64,000 nt of DNA from CALFML01 sp044222245 (lineage in GTDB: Bacteria > Myxococcota_A > Polyangia > Palsa-1104 > JAEUJZ01), in contig JBGANQ010000014.1 of NCBI GenBank assembly GCA_044222245.1, positions 77,270 to 141,269 on the forward strand, written 5' to 3'. Both the position numbers and the translations under genes were made by a program. The notes beneath the pieces are model-generated. The model saw only the letters and a program-made list of their open reading frames with translations, ran no database searches and was not told where the DNA came from. Below, piece by piece: positions 19,101 to 26,695 of the stretch (the stretch's first letter is position 1; each line of letters opens with the position of its first letter).

Positions 19101-19672
19101 CATGTATACTCTCTGCTTACACCGATGGACTGGAGGCAGAGTACATACTCGCCAGCGGCAGGGACCCCACCGCCATGGCAGAGACTGCGCTCGCTACCGC
19201 CTCTGGCTGTCAGGCGCTTAATCCGCAGGCCGAAGATCCCTGGGTAGTCCAAGCCTGGGTGCACCAGGTTCAATTCACCTGGGCCAAGGAGCATGGAGGC
19301 CAGTCACTCCGATTCGCTGACCTGGCTCTGCGCGCTGCTCGTCGGGCGGTCGAGCTAAACCCCGATTCGAGCGATTCCACGATCGAAGAGGCTCGCGCCT
19401 GCATACACCTGGCCGCGATGAGTGAGCCCAAGACGCAGAGCGCCTTATTGCTCGAGGGTCTTGGTGCAGTTAGCAAGCTGCTTAAAGTAAGGGCCAGCTC
19501 GGGGACTCTCCTGGCTCTGCGGGCGATCATCCTCAAGGCGCAGAGTCGACTGACCCTAGATCCCACCGCTCAGGCGAGCCTGATGCAGGAGTCGCAGCTC
19601 AGCTGGGCGCAGGCTCTGACGATAAATCCGCTGCTCAAACGGCAGTATGCAGCCGAGCTTCAGGATCGCTAG
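16172..19672 (+). CDS. Intact Ser/Thr protein kinase with transmembrane segment and TPR tail
   Basis: A 1166-residue Hanks kinase that serves as the intact model for the broken kinases of this window. An N-terminal unassigned region (1-148) precedes ENWARYEFLALLGQGGMG (147-163). Catalytic lysine is K180 (VALKF), catalytic loop HRDLKPAN 266-273, DFG at 290-292, activation-segment GTPGYMSPEQ. A hydrophobic segment about 434-455 anchors the protein, placing some 700 residues of TPR-like helices outside. The last about 400 codons are visibly less GC-rich than the kinase part. ATG 16172 follows TAGGATTAC. No partner phosphatase or substrate is encoded nearby. Confidence 0.92.
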   Translation: MLPVREETLVLGRAVERGDLKESEVPPETVSAPEGITVRFGRRLDRLVRRGQLTEQRVLQLLQEVRRASLARDQTLNPTELADATHPAREVTLLPSESGAAWRDSSGAASLPESSVTAPEPGLNQTIDGPQLEYLGPRPASQFPCENWARYEFLALLGQGGMGAVYKARDRQLGRIVALKFIRANDDQMTQRFMQEARAQSKLEHEGICRVLEVGEHAGKAYIAMQFIDGQSLDKAMSVLGLGEKVQILRDAALAMHYAHEKGVIHRDLKPANIMVARNSQGRLVPVVMDFGLAREPSEGKGLTESGTVMGTPGYMSPEQAHGDTRHLDRRSDVYSLGATLFDVLTGQAPFDDDSVVNILLKVMTEEAPTLRGRDPKLPRALDTICARCLAKDKAERYQTAQALADDLTRFLNAERITARRISLWQRLKWRARQNKPAAALLLSLLVTALGFSGYGLRARYVAQQHAALARQLGQDSKDIEWMVRTAYSLPLHNVELEQALVRKRMELVEGRLRSYGDLAGGLASYALGRGRLSLHEHKQAYKYLQQAQQRGLRSPELQAALGRVLGELYHEALVDARRSGEKSWLERRERELRAQYLEPATAALAQALSQRDALALDSLEFIASLFDFYNGRYAEADRQAQAALAAAPWLSEAIKLRGEIAHAQALRQFSQGKHDAARALLGQAIEHFQHAADISRSDGQLQAVLARAFMDLSEVDRLQGKPQDQAFAQALAAAERAITALPSDGSGYLERARVQLFIGQAAGRRKADPVPSYNQSIASAEQALARSPNDVIAWDTLGNALSWRGQWESRSSNPEPSWRRAVEAFQRAIVLSPNFPWAHNDLATCWWNHGRYLDGRGQDPRPIFQQAMDNFNRVITIDPTYQFAYVNLAGTLNDFANYSLERGIDFSPLVWKTDQHVKQCGAPCEALPSFHINMASVHISQGQLLLRQGADLRATLSQARNHIKTLLKLTKSSFLPCILSAYTDGLEAEYILASGRDPTAMAETALATASGCQALNPQAEDPWVVQAWVHQVQFTWAKEHGGQSLRFADLALRAARRAVELNPDSSDSTIEEARACIHLAAMSEPKTQSALLLEGLGAVSKLLKVRASSGTLLALRAIILKAQSRLTLDPTAQASLMQESQLSWAQALTINPLLKRQYAAELQDR

Positions 19673-19800
19673 CGGTCAAGTCATCAGGAAGCCGCGCCCC
19701 AAGGCCGGGGGGAGAATTGTTGTTGCGAAGGATCTAAAGACAAGCTCGTCTCGACGAATCTGCCGACCACTGCTTGGCGATCGTGGTCGCCACGCGAGCG

Positions 19801-20949
19801 CTACTGGGGCAGATAGGAGATAAAATCGTGTGGCGGGTTCATGGTCCAGTCACTCTTGCCGCACAGCGGTACCACGCACGCTGTCGGGATCTCTTTGTGG
19901 CGGTGCGAGGCTTGGCCGTTGTCACACTTTGCCCCCAGCTCAGTCCAAACCGCTTCATAATTGGAAGATGACTCATCGTGGAGCAAAGGTTCGATCGGGT
20001 CTGTGAAGACGAAATTGGTGCCATACACCGTCTGGGAAGGGCCGCTACCGCAGTAATTCGCCAGCTTCATGTTGATGCAGCTCTGCTGGATGTCGCTCTT
20101 GTCGAGCGGTTGGCCGTCCCGCCGCTTGAACTCATACCCTTCCCAGTAGCCCCACAGCCGGCAGTAGGCGATGGCGCCCTTCTCACAGCCGATGGTCACG
20201 AAGTTTGGGTCCTGGCTGCGGCTGAAGTTGCGCGGGTGCCAGAGGGTGTGCCCCTGGGGCACCATCAGCTGCGCCTCTCCACTTGGCCCCTTGCATAGGG
20301 GAGTCGGGTTGATGCCTTTGGTCTGCCAATGGACGACGATTCCCGTGACCTCCTTGCCAAACCTGTCTTTGGGCTCCTCCGGGGCCTGGGTAGTGTCGGC
20401 GAAGGTCCACCTGAACTCGACGGGCGGGCCGCCCAAGACAGCGGGGCTTGGGATCTCGAGAATCAAGGTAATCTTGGCGAGCGCCTCATTTTCGAAGACT
20501 TCACCGGACGCGCAACCCCCATTGCTGTCATCACAGGCGATCACCGACATTGTAGCTACCTCAGGTGGAGCGAGGATTTTGTAGATTCCCCGCTGCTTCC
20601 CGTCTACCTCCATCGTGATCGCGCCATCGGCCTGCTGGTGCGAGTCGTAGTTCACCGGAGAGATGTGATAGCCGCGGACCTTCCATTGCCCAGCACTTTC
20701 GTCGGGGTACAGGCCGGTGACCTTGTAGGTAAACCCGCGCCAGTTTTCGGCCGGATACATCTGGAAGTTGTCGAGGATCCCTTGGCGCGGCTGGTGAGGA
20801 TCATCAGCGTTGGTTTCGGCACATTCTAAAGTATTCTTACAAGCCTGAATCCGCTGATAGCTGGTGTCCGCATCGCCCCCCTGCGGACCACACCCCGAAG
20901 CGAGCATCAACGCCAGACCCACCTTCGGTGCAAAATGACTGAACCGCAT
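19801..20949 (-). CDS. ADYC-domain lipoprotein
   Basis: A 382-residue secreted lipoprotein; the signal sequence ends LMLASGCGP with the lipidated Cys at 20. The C-terminal half shows the pattern of the ADYC domain, known mainly from Myxococcota: CEKGAIAYCRLWGY, then CINMKLANYCGSGPSQTVYG, where the name-giving Ala-Asp-Tyr-Cys is Ala-Asn-Tyr-Cys. There are many paired cysteines, consistent with an extracellular disulphide-rich fold. Function of the domain is unknown. The gene and its flanks are less GC-rich than most of the window. It stands alone between the convergent kinase end and the divergent P450. Confidence 0.72.
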   Translation of the reverse strand: MRFSHFAPKVGLALMLASGCGPQGGDADTSYQRIQACKNTLECAETNADDPHQPRQGILDNFQMYPAENWRGFTYKVTGLYPDESAGQWKVRGYHISPVNYDSHQQADGAITMEVDGKQRGIYKILAPPEVATMSVIACDDSNGGCASGEVFENEALAKITLILEIPSPAVLGGPPVEFRWTFADTTQAPEEPKDRFGKEVTGIVVHWQTKGINPTPLCKGPSGEAQLMVPQGHTLWHPRNFSRSQDPNFVTIGCEKGAIAYCRLWGYWEGYEFKRRDGQPLDKSDIQQSCINMKLANYCGSGPSQTVYGTNFVFTDPIEPLLHDESSSNYEAVWTELGAKCDNGQASHRHKEIPTACVVPLCGKSDWTMNPPHDFISYLPQ

Positions 20950-21172
20950 ACAAACTCCTGTAAAGATCGCCTGCTGAAGACTCGCTCCGCCGGCTCGTTC
21001 GGAGGCGGAAGCTGCTCAGTGGGCGCGCTCTGAATAGCGGCCGGAACCCCTCAGGCCGCGTGCAAAAAATTCTAGCAGCATCCTCGGAGTGCTCCAGTAT
21101 GTTGTTCAACCTTTGGACAAGACAGAAGAAGTAATGATTGGTCCATCGGATGATGTTAAGGAGAGAAAATCC

Positions 21173-22408
21173 ATGAATTCCAGTTTTGCCAAGCCCCCGT
21201 CGCCGGCAGCTCGCCCCGTGGACATCACCCGAGCTGAATTCAAAGCCAATCCGTTCCCGTTTTATGCTTCGCTGCGCCAGAGCCAGCCGGTGTTCCGGGC
21301 CCGCATCGGTGGCATGGAGGGCTGGCTGGTCACCCGCTACGACGACGTGCTGGCCGCGCTCAAGGACCCGCGCCTGCGCAAGAACGTGCGCGACATCCCC
21401 GAAGCCGCCGAGCGGTCCAAGCGGCCGTGGATCCCGGGCTTCTTGCGCGCCCTGGAGACCAGCATGCTCGACCAGGACGATCCGAACCACGCCCGGCTGC
21501 GCGCCCTGGTCCACCGCGCCTTCACGCCGGCGCGCATCGAGCGCCTGCAGCCCCGCATCGAGGCGGTCACCAGCGCGCGGCTGGACGCGGTGCAGTCGCG
21601 CGGGGAGCTGGAGCTCATCGCCGACCTCGCGCTGCCGCTGCCGCTGACCATCATCGCCGACCTCCTGGGGCTGTCGGCCGCCGACAGCGTGCGCTTCCAG
21701 CGGCTGTCGCAGAAGGCGCTGCTGCCGCCCACGACGTTCAACATCCTGCGCATGCTGCCGGCGCTGTGGGCGCTCATGCGCTTTATCCGCCAGCTGAGCG
21801 CCGAGCGCCGCCGCAACCCGCAGGATGATCTGCTGACCGCGCTCGCCCAGGCCGAAGAGGCCGGCGATCGCCTGAGCGAAGACGAGCAGGTGGCGATGGT
21901 GCTCTTGCTGCTCATCGCCGGCCATGAGACCACGGTGAACCTGATCTCCTCGGGAGTGCTGGCGCTGCTGCAGCACCCCGAGCAGCTCGCCTGGCTGCGC
22001 GCCCACCCCGAGCAGATAAAGCCCGCGGTGGAAGAGCTGCTGCGCTTCACCAACCCCGTGGAGACCGCCACCGAGCGCTACGCCGCCGAGGATCTCACCC
22101 TCCACGACACCCACATCCGCCGCGGTGAGATGGTGGTGGCGGTCCTCGCCTCGGCCAACCGCGACGAGTCGCAGTTCCCGCGGGCCGATACGCTCGAGCT
22201 CGCGCGCCAGCCCAACCGCCACCTTGCCTTTGGCCACGGCATTCACTTCTGCCTGGGCGCGCCCCTGGCCCGCATGGAAGGTCAGCTGGCGATCAATATG
22301 CTGCTGCAGCGCCTGCCCAACCTGCGGCTGGCGGTTGCGCCGGACAAGCTGCGCTGGCGGGCGACGCCGATCGTGCGCGGGCTGGCGGCGCTGCCGCTGC
22401 GATTCTAA
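21173..22408 (+). CDS. Cytochrome P450
   Basis: A 411-residue class I P450. Haem loop FGHGIHFCLG near the C terminus, I-helix motif LLIAGHETT, ExxR as EELLR. It is only distantly similar to the P450 at 12-13 kb, so the two are not recent duplicates. Start chosen at ATG 21173, preceded at 9 bases by AAGGAG (21158-21163); an upstream in-frame ATG at 21089 lacks such a site. It ends only 90 bases before the point where the truncated kinase homology begins, and its stop TAA is in the same frame as that fragment. Redox partners and substrate are not evident. Confidence 0.92.
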   Translation: MNSSFAKPPSPAARPVDITRAEFKANPFPFYASLRQSQPVFRARIGGMEGWLVTRYDDVLAALKDPRLRKNVRDIPEAAERSKRPWIPGFLRALETSMLDQDDPNHARLRALVHRAFTPARIERLQPRIEAVTSARLDAVQSRGELELIADLALPLPLTIIADLLGLSAADSVRFQRLSQKALLPPTTFNILRMLPALWALMRFIRQLSAERRRNPQDDLLTALAQAEEAGDRLSEDEQVAMVLLLLIAGHETTVNLISSGVLALLQHPEQLAWLRAHPEQIKPAVEELLRFTNPVETATERYAAEDLTLHDTHIRRGEMVVAVLASANRDESQFPRADTLELARQPNRHLAFGHGIHFCLGAPLARMEGQLAINMLLQRLPNLRLAVAPDKLRWRATPIVRGLAALPLRF

Positions 22409-22430
22409 GCGGTAGCGCGCCGCCGCCGTT

Positions 22431-22461
22431 GGCAAGCAGTCAGCAATCGCTCCGCAGGGCG
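22431..22461 (+). repeat. 31-bp motif preceding truncated kinase, copy 1
   Basis: Aligned without gaps with the reverse complement of 30069-30099, 22 of 31 bases are identical, including the cores GCAA(T/C)CGCTCCG. In both places the GCAA of the core begins exactly 62 bases before the AA(A/G)-CC(G/C) codons for Lys-Pro of the kinase catalytic loop. Between core and kinase the two sequences agree again only near the junction (GCCGC). Alignment was made by eye. Confidence 0.5.
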
Positions 22462-22498
22462 CCCCGGCTGCAGAGTTCCCGTCGGGCGCGCCGCCGCC

Positions 22499-23818
22499 GT
22501 CCTCAAACCGGACAATGTCATGCTGGTTCCCGATCCCGAGCGGCCGGGCGAGCAGCGGGTCAAGGTGCTCGACTTCGGAATCGCCAAGCTGTCGCAGCAC
22601 GCCAGCGGTCCCGATGGCAAGGTGCGCACCGAGACCGGCACCATGATCGGCACTCCGGCCTACATGGCGCCCGAGCAGTGTCTGGCCGATCCGCAGCTCG
22701 ACGGCAAGGCCGATGTCTACGCGCTGGGCGTCATGCTGTACGAGCTGCTCGCGGACCGGCTGCCGTTTAGCGCCGAGCATAGCTTCGATTTCATGGTCGC
22801 GCATGTACGTGGCACGCCGCGGCCGCTGGGTGAGGTGGCGCCGCAGGTGCCGCCCGAGGTGGTGGATCTGGTCCACGCGATGCTCGCCAAGACGCCGGCC
22901 GAGCGGCCCACCATGGAGACCATCGTCGCCCTGCTGGAGCAGCTGCAGGCGGCGCTGCCGGCACTGTGGGTGCTGCCGAGCCTCGCCAGCTCTACCCCGG
23001 TCGCGGACCGCGCCGGGCTGGCCAGCGGCGAGACCCAGCTTGGCGCCTCGGCGCGCCGCAGCCGGGAGTCGCTGGCGCTCGGGGCGACGGTGGCGGGTCG
23101 GGCGACCCCGAGCGGTCCGCTTAGCCAGGGGCGGCTGCCGGCGGTCGGCCAGTCTGGTGCGCCCGCGCGATCGGGTATCTCGGGCGGCGCGGCCGGCTCG
23201 ACGCGCTCGCCACGCGAGTCGGCCAGCCTGACACCGCGGCCCGGGGCTGCGGCGTCCTCGGCGTCCTCGGCGTCCTCGGCGTCCTCGGCGTCCTCGGCGT
23301 CCTCGGCGTCCTCGGCGTCCTCGGCGTCCTCGGCAGCGGCGCCCCCGAGTCCACGGCAGCGCTGGCTGCTCATCGCCTGGCTGGTGGCCGCCACAGCCGC
23401 CATCGCTGGACTCACCAGGCTGCGCACGGCGCCGGTCGCCAGCGCGCCGGCGGTGATGCCGGCGCCGCGCCTGGTGCGCTGGGTCGTGCTCTCGGTCCCG
23501 CCGGGCGCCGAGGTGGTGCGAGCGGACGGCCAGCTGCTCGGCACCACCCCCTGGGAGCTCGATCGGCAGCCGGGCGCCGGGGAGACCGTGCTCACGCTGC
23601 GCCGCCCCGGCTTCAAGGACAAGGCGATCCTGCTCAGCCATAGCACCGATGTGAAGACCGAGGTCTACCTGGAAGCAGCGACCGCGACGCCGACGCCCAG
23701 CCCCGCTGCCAGCGAGCCGGCGGCGCCGCCGGCGAGCCCGCCCAAGCGGCGCAAGCTGCCGGGGCGCAGCAGCGGCCCCAAGTCGACCGGCGGGGATGTG
23801 CAGCTGCTCTTGGACTAG
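22499..23818 (+). pseudogene. Ser/Thr kinase C-terminal half with PEGA domain, N-lobe missing
   Basis: Kinase homology starts abruptly at VLKPDNVMLVPDP, in the middle of the catalytic loop; the P-loop, the ATP-binding lysine and the HRD are absent, and the complete P450 gene ends just upstream, leaving no room for them. What follows is normal: VKVLDFGIAKL, GTPAYMAPEQ, and the rest of the C-lobe. Then comes a low-complexity Ala-Ser-Ser linker, a transmembrane segment (IAWLVAATAAIAGL) and a PEGA domain (VPPGAEVVRADG ... LRRPGFKDK). Without the N-lobe it cannot be an active kinase. A start at ATG 22520 could still give a protein, but no Shine-Dalgarno precedes it. I call it a remnant. It is of a different subfamily from the kinase split at 30-34 kb. 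Confidence 0.75.
23252..23332 (+). repeat. Nine-copy 9-bp tandem repeat (GCGTCCTCG) encoding Ala-Ser-Ser linker
   Basis: Nine perfect head-to-tail copies within the kinase remnant, coding for a repeating Ala-Ser-Ser spacer before the transmembrane segment. The unit is a multiple of three, so copy-number change keeps frame. Confidence 0.92.
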
Positions 23819-23923
23819 CCGTGACCAGTCCCAGGGCGACGCCGATGGCAACACCAAATGCCGGTCCGAGGTGCAGCCGCGGACGGCGGACCTAGACACT
23901 CTCTTATTGGTTGGAGAAGCGCC

Positions 23924-24610
23924 GTGGATAATAAGACCCGCTTCAGCCCCCCGCTCTGCCGAGCCCGCGCCCTGGCCGCGGCGCTCGTCGTGCTCGTCAC
24001 CCTGGTCACGCTCCCCTGCCGCGCCGCCGACTGGAAGACTCACTATGACCTGGCGCTGGCACTGTACCAGGCGCAGAAGTTCGAGGACTCGATTCCGGAG
24101 TTCAAGGCGGCTTATGAGCAGATGCCAAACCCCGGCCTCCTATTCAACCTGGCCCAGGCCTACCGCAAGGCCGGGCACCCGCGCGAGGCGATCGAGTACT
24201 ACGATCGCTATCTGTCGGCGGCGCCGCAGCTCAATGAAGAGATGCGGCACAAGGTGGACAGCTACCTGGCCGAGACCCGCAACACCCTGGCCGCGCTGGA
24301 GCTGGAGATGAAGCGCCGGCTCGCCGAAGAAAAAGCGGCCCACGAGCATGAGCCAGAGCCCGCCGCGCCGCGGTCACCGCCACCATCGCCACCACCGCCA
24401 CCGCCCGCCACCGCCGCCGAGCTCGCGGTGCTGACCGCGCCCGCCGCGCCGCCGACCCGGCCGCTTTACAAGCGGTGGTGGCTGTGGACCGCGGTGGCTG
24501 GCGCGGCGGTGACCGCTGCCGTCATAACCGGCGGCGTCGTCGCCAGTCAGAGCCCCGCGACCCCGGTAGCGGTGCCCGCCGGGGTCCCGCGCGCGACGAT
24601 CATCTTCTAA
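23924..24610 (+). CDS. Secreted TPR protein with C-terminal membrane anchor
   Basis: A 228-residue protein. Signal-like N-terminus to about residue 32 (LVTLPCRAA), two or three TPR units (THYDLALALYQAQKFEDSI ... GLLFNLAQAYRKAGHPREA), a charged coiled region, a proline-rich linker and a C-terminal hydrophobic helix (YKRWWLWTAVAGAAVTAAV). This arrangement is common in Myxococcota next to PEGA kinases. Start chosen at GTG 23924 because GGAG (23913-23916) stands 7 bases before it; a longer ATG frame from 23858 lacks this. It follows the kinase remnant by about 105 bases and precedes a lipoprotein gene by 18 bases. Function unknown. Confidence 0.7.
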   Translation: MDNKTRFSPPLCRARALAAALVVLVTLVTLPCRAADWKTHYDLALALYQAQKFEDSIPEFKAAYEQMPNPGLLFNLAQAYRKAGHPREAIEYYDRYLSAAPQLNEEMRHKVDSYLAETRNTLAALELEMKRRLAEEKAAHEHEPEPAAPRSPPPSPPPPPPATAAELAVLTAPAAPPTRPLYKRWWLWTAVAGAAVTAAVITGGVVASQSPATPVAVPAGVPRATIIF

Positions 24611-24628
24611 AAAGGAGCGCAGCCAACC

Positions 24629-25111
24629 ATGTCCACATTCAGGAAGCTCAAGTGGTCCCTCCTCATGCTCTGCCTGGCCCCTGTCCTCTGCGGCTGCAGC
24701 CAGGCGGCCAGCCCGGTGCTCGAGACTGAGCTATTCGGACTGCCTCGCGATACCGCGCGCCTGGATCTCATGATTACCTGGAACGGCAGCACCGGCTCCG
24801 CGGCGTTTTACCGGGATGGGATGAACAACTACACAACCGCAATCATGATGCCGGCGGCACAGGACAGCCCGCCGCAGACCGCGCTGGCCGTCGATCTGCC
24901 TGCAGGCACGGTGGGCAAGGTCGGGGTGCGCGCCGAGTCGCGGCCGGCCCTGATGATGGGTCCAAGTGACCTCGGCGATCCCGGAGACCTGGGAGTCCCG
25001 CCGGCCCAGCCGGGGGCCGCTGCCGCCGGCTGCGCGACGGTCAATGTCACCGCCGGGACCTTGACCAAGGTTCAGGTGTCGCTGATGGCGCCGCCGCCGC
25101 CGCCTTGCTAA
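24629..25111 (+). CDS. Small lipoprotein of unknown function
   Basis: A 160-residue protein with a lipoprotein signal ending LAPVLCGCSQ (lipidated Cys about 23). It starts 18 bases after the TPR gene with AAAAAGGAG upstream, so it belongs to the same operon. The mature part is predicted beta-rich, followed by an Asp/Gly/Pro-rich segment and a final beta-strand-like piece ending in five prolines and Cys. No family recognised. Confidence 0.65.
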   Translation: MSTFRKLKWSLLMLCLAPVLCGCSQAASPVLETELFGLPRDTARLDLMITWNGSTGSAAFYRDGMNNYTTAIMMPAAQDSPPQTALAVDLPAGTVGKVGVRAESRPALMMGPSDLGDPGDLGVPPAQPGAAAAGCATVNVTAGTLTKVQVSLMAPPPPPC

Positions 25112-25134
25112 AAAAGGACCGCGCCGCGTAGGAT

Positions 25135-25163
25135 GAAACCGGCAGCCGCGCTGTCTCGTACGA
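25135..25163 (+). promoter_or_regulatory. Likely autoregulatory ECF promoter of the sigma/ChrR operon
   Basis: GAAACC (25135-25140) and CGTACGA (25157-25163) are separated by 16 bases, the usual spacing for ECF -35 (AAC-containing) and -10 (CGT) elements, and stand about 35 bases before the sigma-factor start. ECF sigma factors commonly drive their own operon. Confidence 0.4.
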
Positions 25164-25197
25164 TCTGCATCCAGTCCATTTGCGGACCTCGTGATCC

Positions 25198-25902
25198 ATG
25201 TCCTTTGTTCCCACTATGCCCCTTTTCCATGCTCGCCCTGAGCCGCCTGGTGGTCTGCCCCTGTCATCTCCCCTGCCACCCGAAGGCGGCGGCAGCGGCG
25301 GGGGCGATGGGGGGGGAGGGCTGGCGGCCCGCTCCGACGTCGAGCTCCTGCGCTGCCTGGCGGCCGGAGACAGCGCGGCCCTGGCGGCCCTATATGATCG
25401 CCATGTAGCGACTCTGCTTACCATGGCGCAGCGGCTCCTGGGAACTCGCAGCGATGCCGAAGATCTGGTGCACGATCTGTTCCTTGAGGTCTGGCTGCGC
25501 GCCGACTCCTATGATGCCAGCCGCGCCAGTGTGCGCACCTGGCTGCTCGTGAGGCTGCGCAGCCGCGCGCTCGATCGTCTCAAGTCCGCCGCCTGGCGCC
25601 TCGCCGCCAGCAGCACCCCCATCAAGAGTCCGCAAGAGACGCCGGAGAAGCTGGCCGCCGGGCTAAACCTCGACCCCGAGGCCGAGCTGACCCTGCGCGC
25701 GACGCAGACCTCGGTGCGCGGCGCGCTGCGGCTGCTCACCGAGGATGAGCAGCGGCTGATCGATCTGGTCTATGTCCATGGAGTCACTCTCGCCGCGGTG
25801 GCGGGGCAGATGGACGCGCCGCTCGGTACGGTGAAGTCGCGGCTGAACCGCGTGCTGGGAAAACTTCGCAGCTCCCTTGCCAACCCCCGCAATGAGGTCT
25901 GA
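25198..25902 (+). CDS. ECF-type RNA polymerase sigma factor
   Basis: A 234-residue sigma-70 family factor of the ECF group. Region 2 is recognisable as DVELLRCLAAGDSAALAAL ... AEDLVHDLFLEVW and region 4 as LRLLTEDEQRLIDLVYVHG with the helix-turn-helix LAAVAGQMDAPLGTVKSRL. The first about 42 residues are a Pro/Gly-rich extension not typical of the family, so the true start may be further in. The gene overlaps the next, a ChrR-type cupin protein, by 11 bases, defining an ECF/anti-sigma pair. Family members of this type (R. sphaeroides RpoE) respond to singlet oxygen or organic peroxides. Confidence 0.9.
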   Translation: MSFVPTMPLFHARPEPPGGLPLSSPLPPEGGGSGGGDGGGGLAARSDVELLRCLAAGDSAALAALYDRHVATLLTMAQRLLGTRSDAEDLVHDLFLEVWLRADSYDASRASVRTWLLVRLRSRALDRLKSAAWRLAASSTPIKSPQETPEKLAAGLNLDPEAELTLRATQTSVRGALRLLTEDEQRLIDLVYVHGVTLAAVAGQMDAPLGTVKSRLNRVLGKLRSSLANPRNEV

Positions 25903-26452
25903 CGTGACCGAGCCCAATGCTGATCCGCTCCTCGCCTTGCTGCTGGACTCGCTGCTCGAGGGCGGCTCGTCCGAAGGCTGCGTGCAGCCGCGCCCCGACT
26001 TGCGCGCCGATCTGCTGGCGGCGACCGACGGCGCCCAGCATCGCTTTCCGGGATTCCGCCGCCGCCTGGCGCGGCTCTTTGATCTAAGCGACGCCGCTGC
26101 CGAGCAGGTGCTCGCGCAGCTCGGGACCGACACGACGTGGGTGCCGATAAAGACGCTGATGGTCCACCACTTTGTGCCGGGCCCGGCCTGTGGGGAGGCG
26201 CACGCAGGCCTTGTCCGCTGTCCGCCTGGGCTCCCATTTCCTGTGCACCGCCATCGCGGCAGCGAGACCACCCTGTTTCTCAGCGGCGCGGTGCGCGATG
26301 AAGACACCGGCGAGCTGCTCTTGCCCGGCGATCTGGTGACGCGGCCCGCTGGCAGCCTGCACCGCCTGACCGTCTTGCCACCGCGCGAGTGCATCTTTGC
26401 CGTGCTCCTGCAGGGCGAGCTGCCGGACTTCGATCCGCAAGACTGCGACTAG
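25892..26452 (+). CDS. chrR: ChrR-like cupin anti-sigma factor
   Basis: A 186-residue protein. The C-terminal half is a cupin with the metal motif VHRHRGSETTLFLSG, then DEDTGELLLPGDLVTRPAGSLH, matching the ChrR family, in which a zinc-binding N-terminal domain sequesters the sigma factor and the cupin is needed for release. The classical N-terminal HxxxCxxC zinc motif is not obvious in this N-terminal half, which would be unusual for a functional anti-sigma and deserves checking. Two starts fit: ATG 25892 (11-base overlap with the sigma gene) or GTG 25904, just after the sigma stop. Confidence 0.72.
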   Translation: MRSDVTEPNADPLLALLLDSLLEGGSSEGCVQPRPDLRADLLAATDGAQHRFPGFRRRLARLFDLSDAAAEQVLAQLGTDTTWVPIKTLMVHHFVPGPACGEAHAGLVRCPPGLPFPVHRHRGSETTLFLSGAVRDEDTGELLLPGDLVTRPAGSLHRLTVLPPRECIFAVLLQGELPDFDPQDCD

Positions 26453-26600
26453 CCGCCAGGGACGACGCGCGCGCCGCGCCAGCGCCGCCGAGGGGGATCA
26501 CCGGCGGCGGGCAGGCCGCGCGCCGTCGCCGCGGTCCCTGTAGGCCGCAATCCTACTCGCCAGATCGGCGCCGCCACGCTATAAGCCGGTGAAGTCTAGC

Positions 26601-26638
26601 GGTCGGGCCCCGACCTGGCCGCTGCAGCTCTCTGCAGC
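26601..26638. promoter_or_regulatory. Two inverted repeats before the cytochrome c gene
   Basis: GGTCGGG-C-CCCGACC (26601-26615) and GCTGCAG-CTCT-CTGCAGC (26621-26638) are both perfect. They lie 60-95 bases before the start codon. They could form the operator region of the cytochrome gene, or a terminator after chrR, though no T-run follows. Confidence 0.35.
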
Positions 26639-26695
26639 CCGCTTCACCCGAGCCTATCTTCCCTTTCGCCCTTCCCTTTGGCTTCTGGAGGTCCC

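Noticed and set aside
22409..22498. Hidden or frameshifted kinase N-lobe before the PEGA kinase remnant
   Set aside because: Only 90 bases separate the P450 stop from the break; no glycine loop or lysine motif in any frame.
20837..24043. Long minus-strand open frame of 1068 codons
   Set aside because: It is antisense to the P450, kinase remnant and part of the ADYC gene; composition is Arg/Gly/Ala-rich as expected of a GC-rich shadow frame, with no domain.
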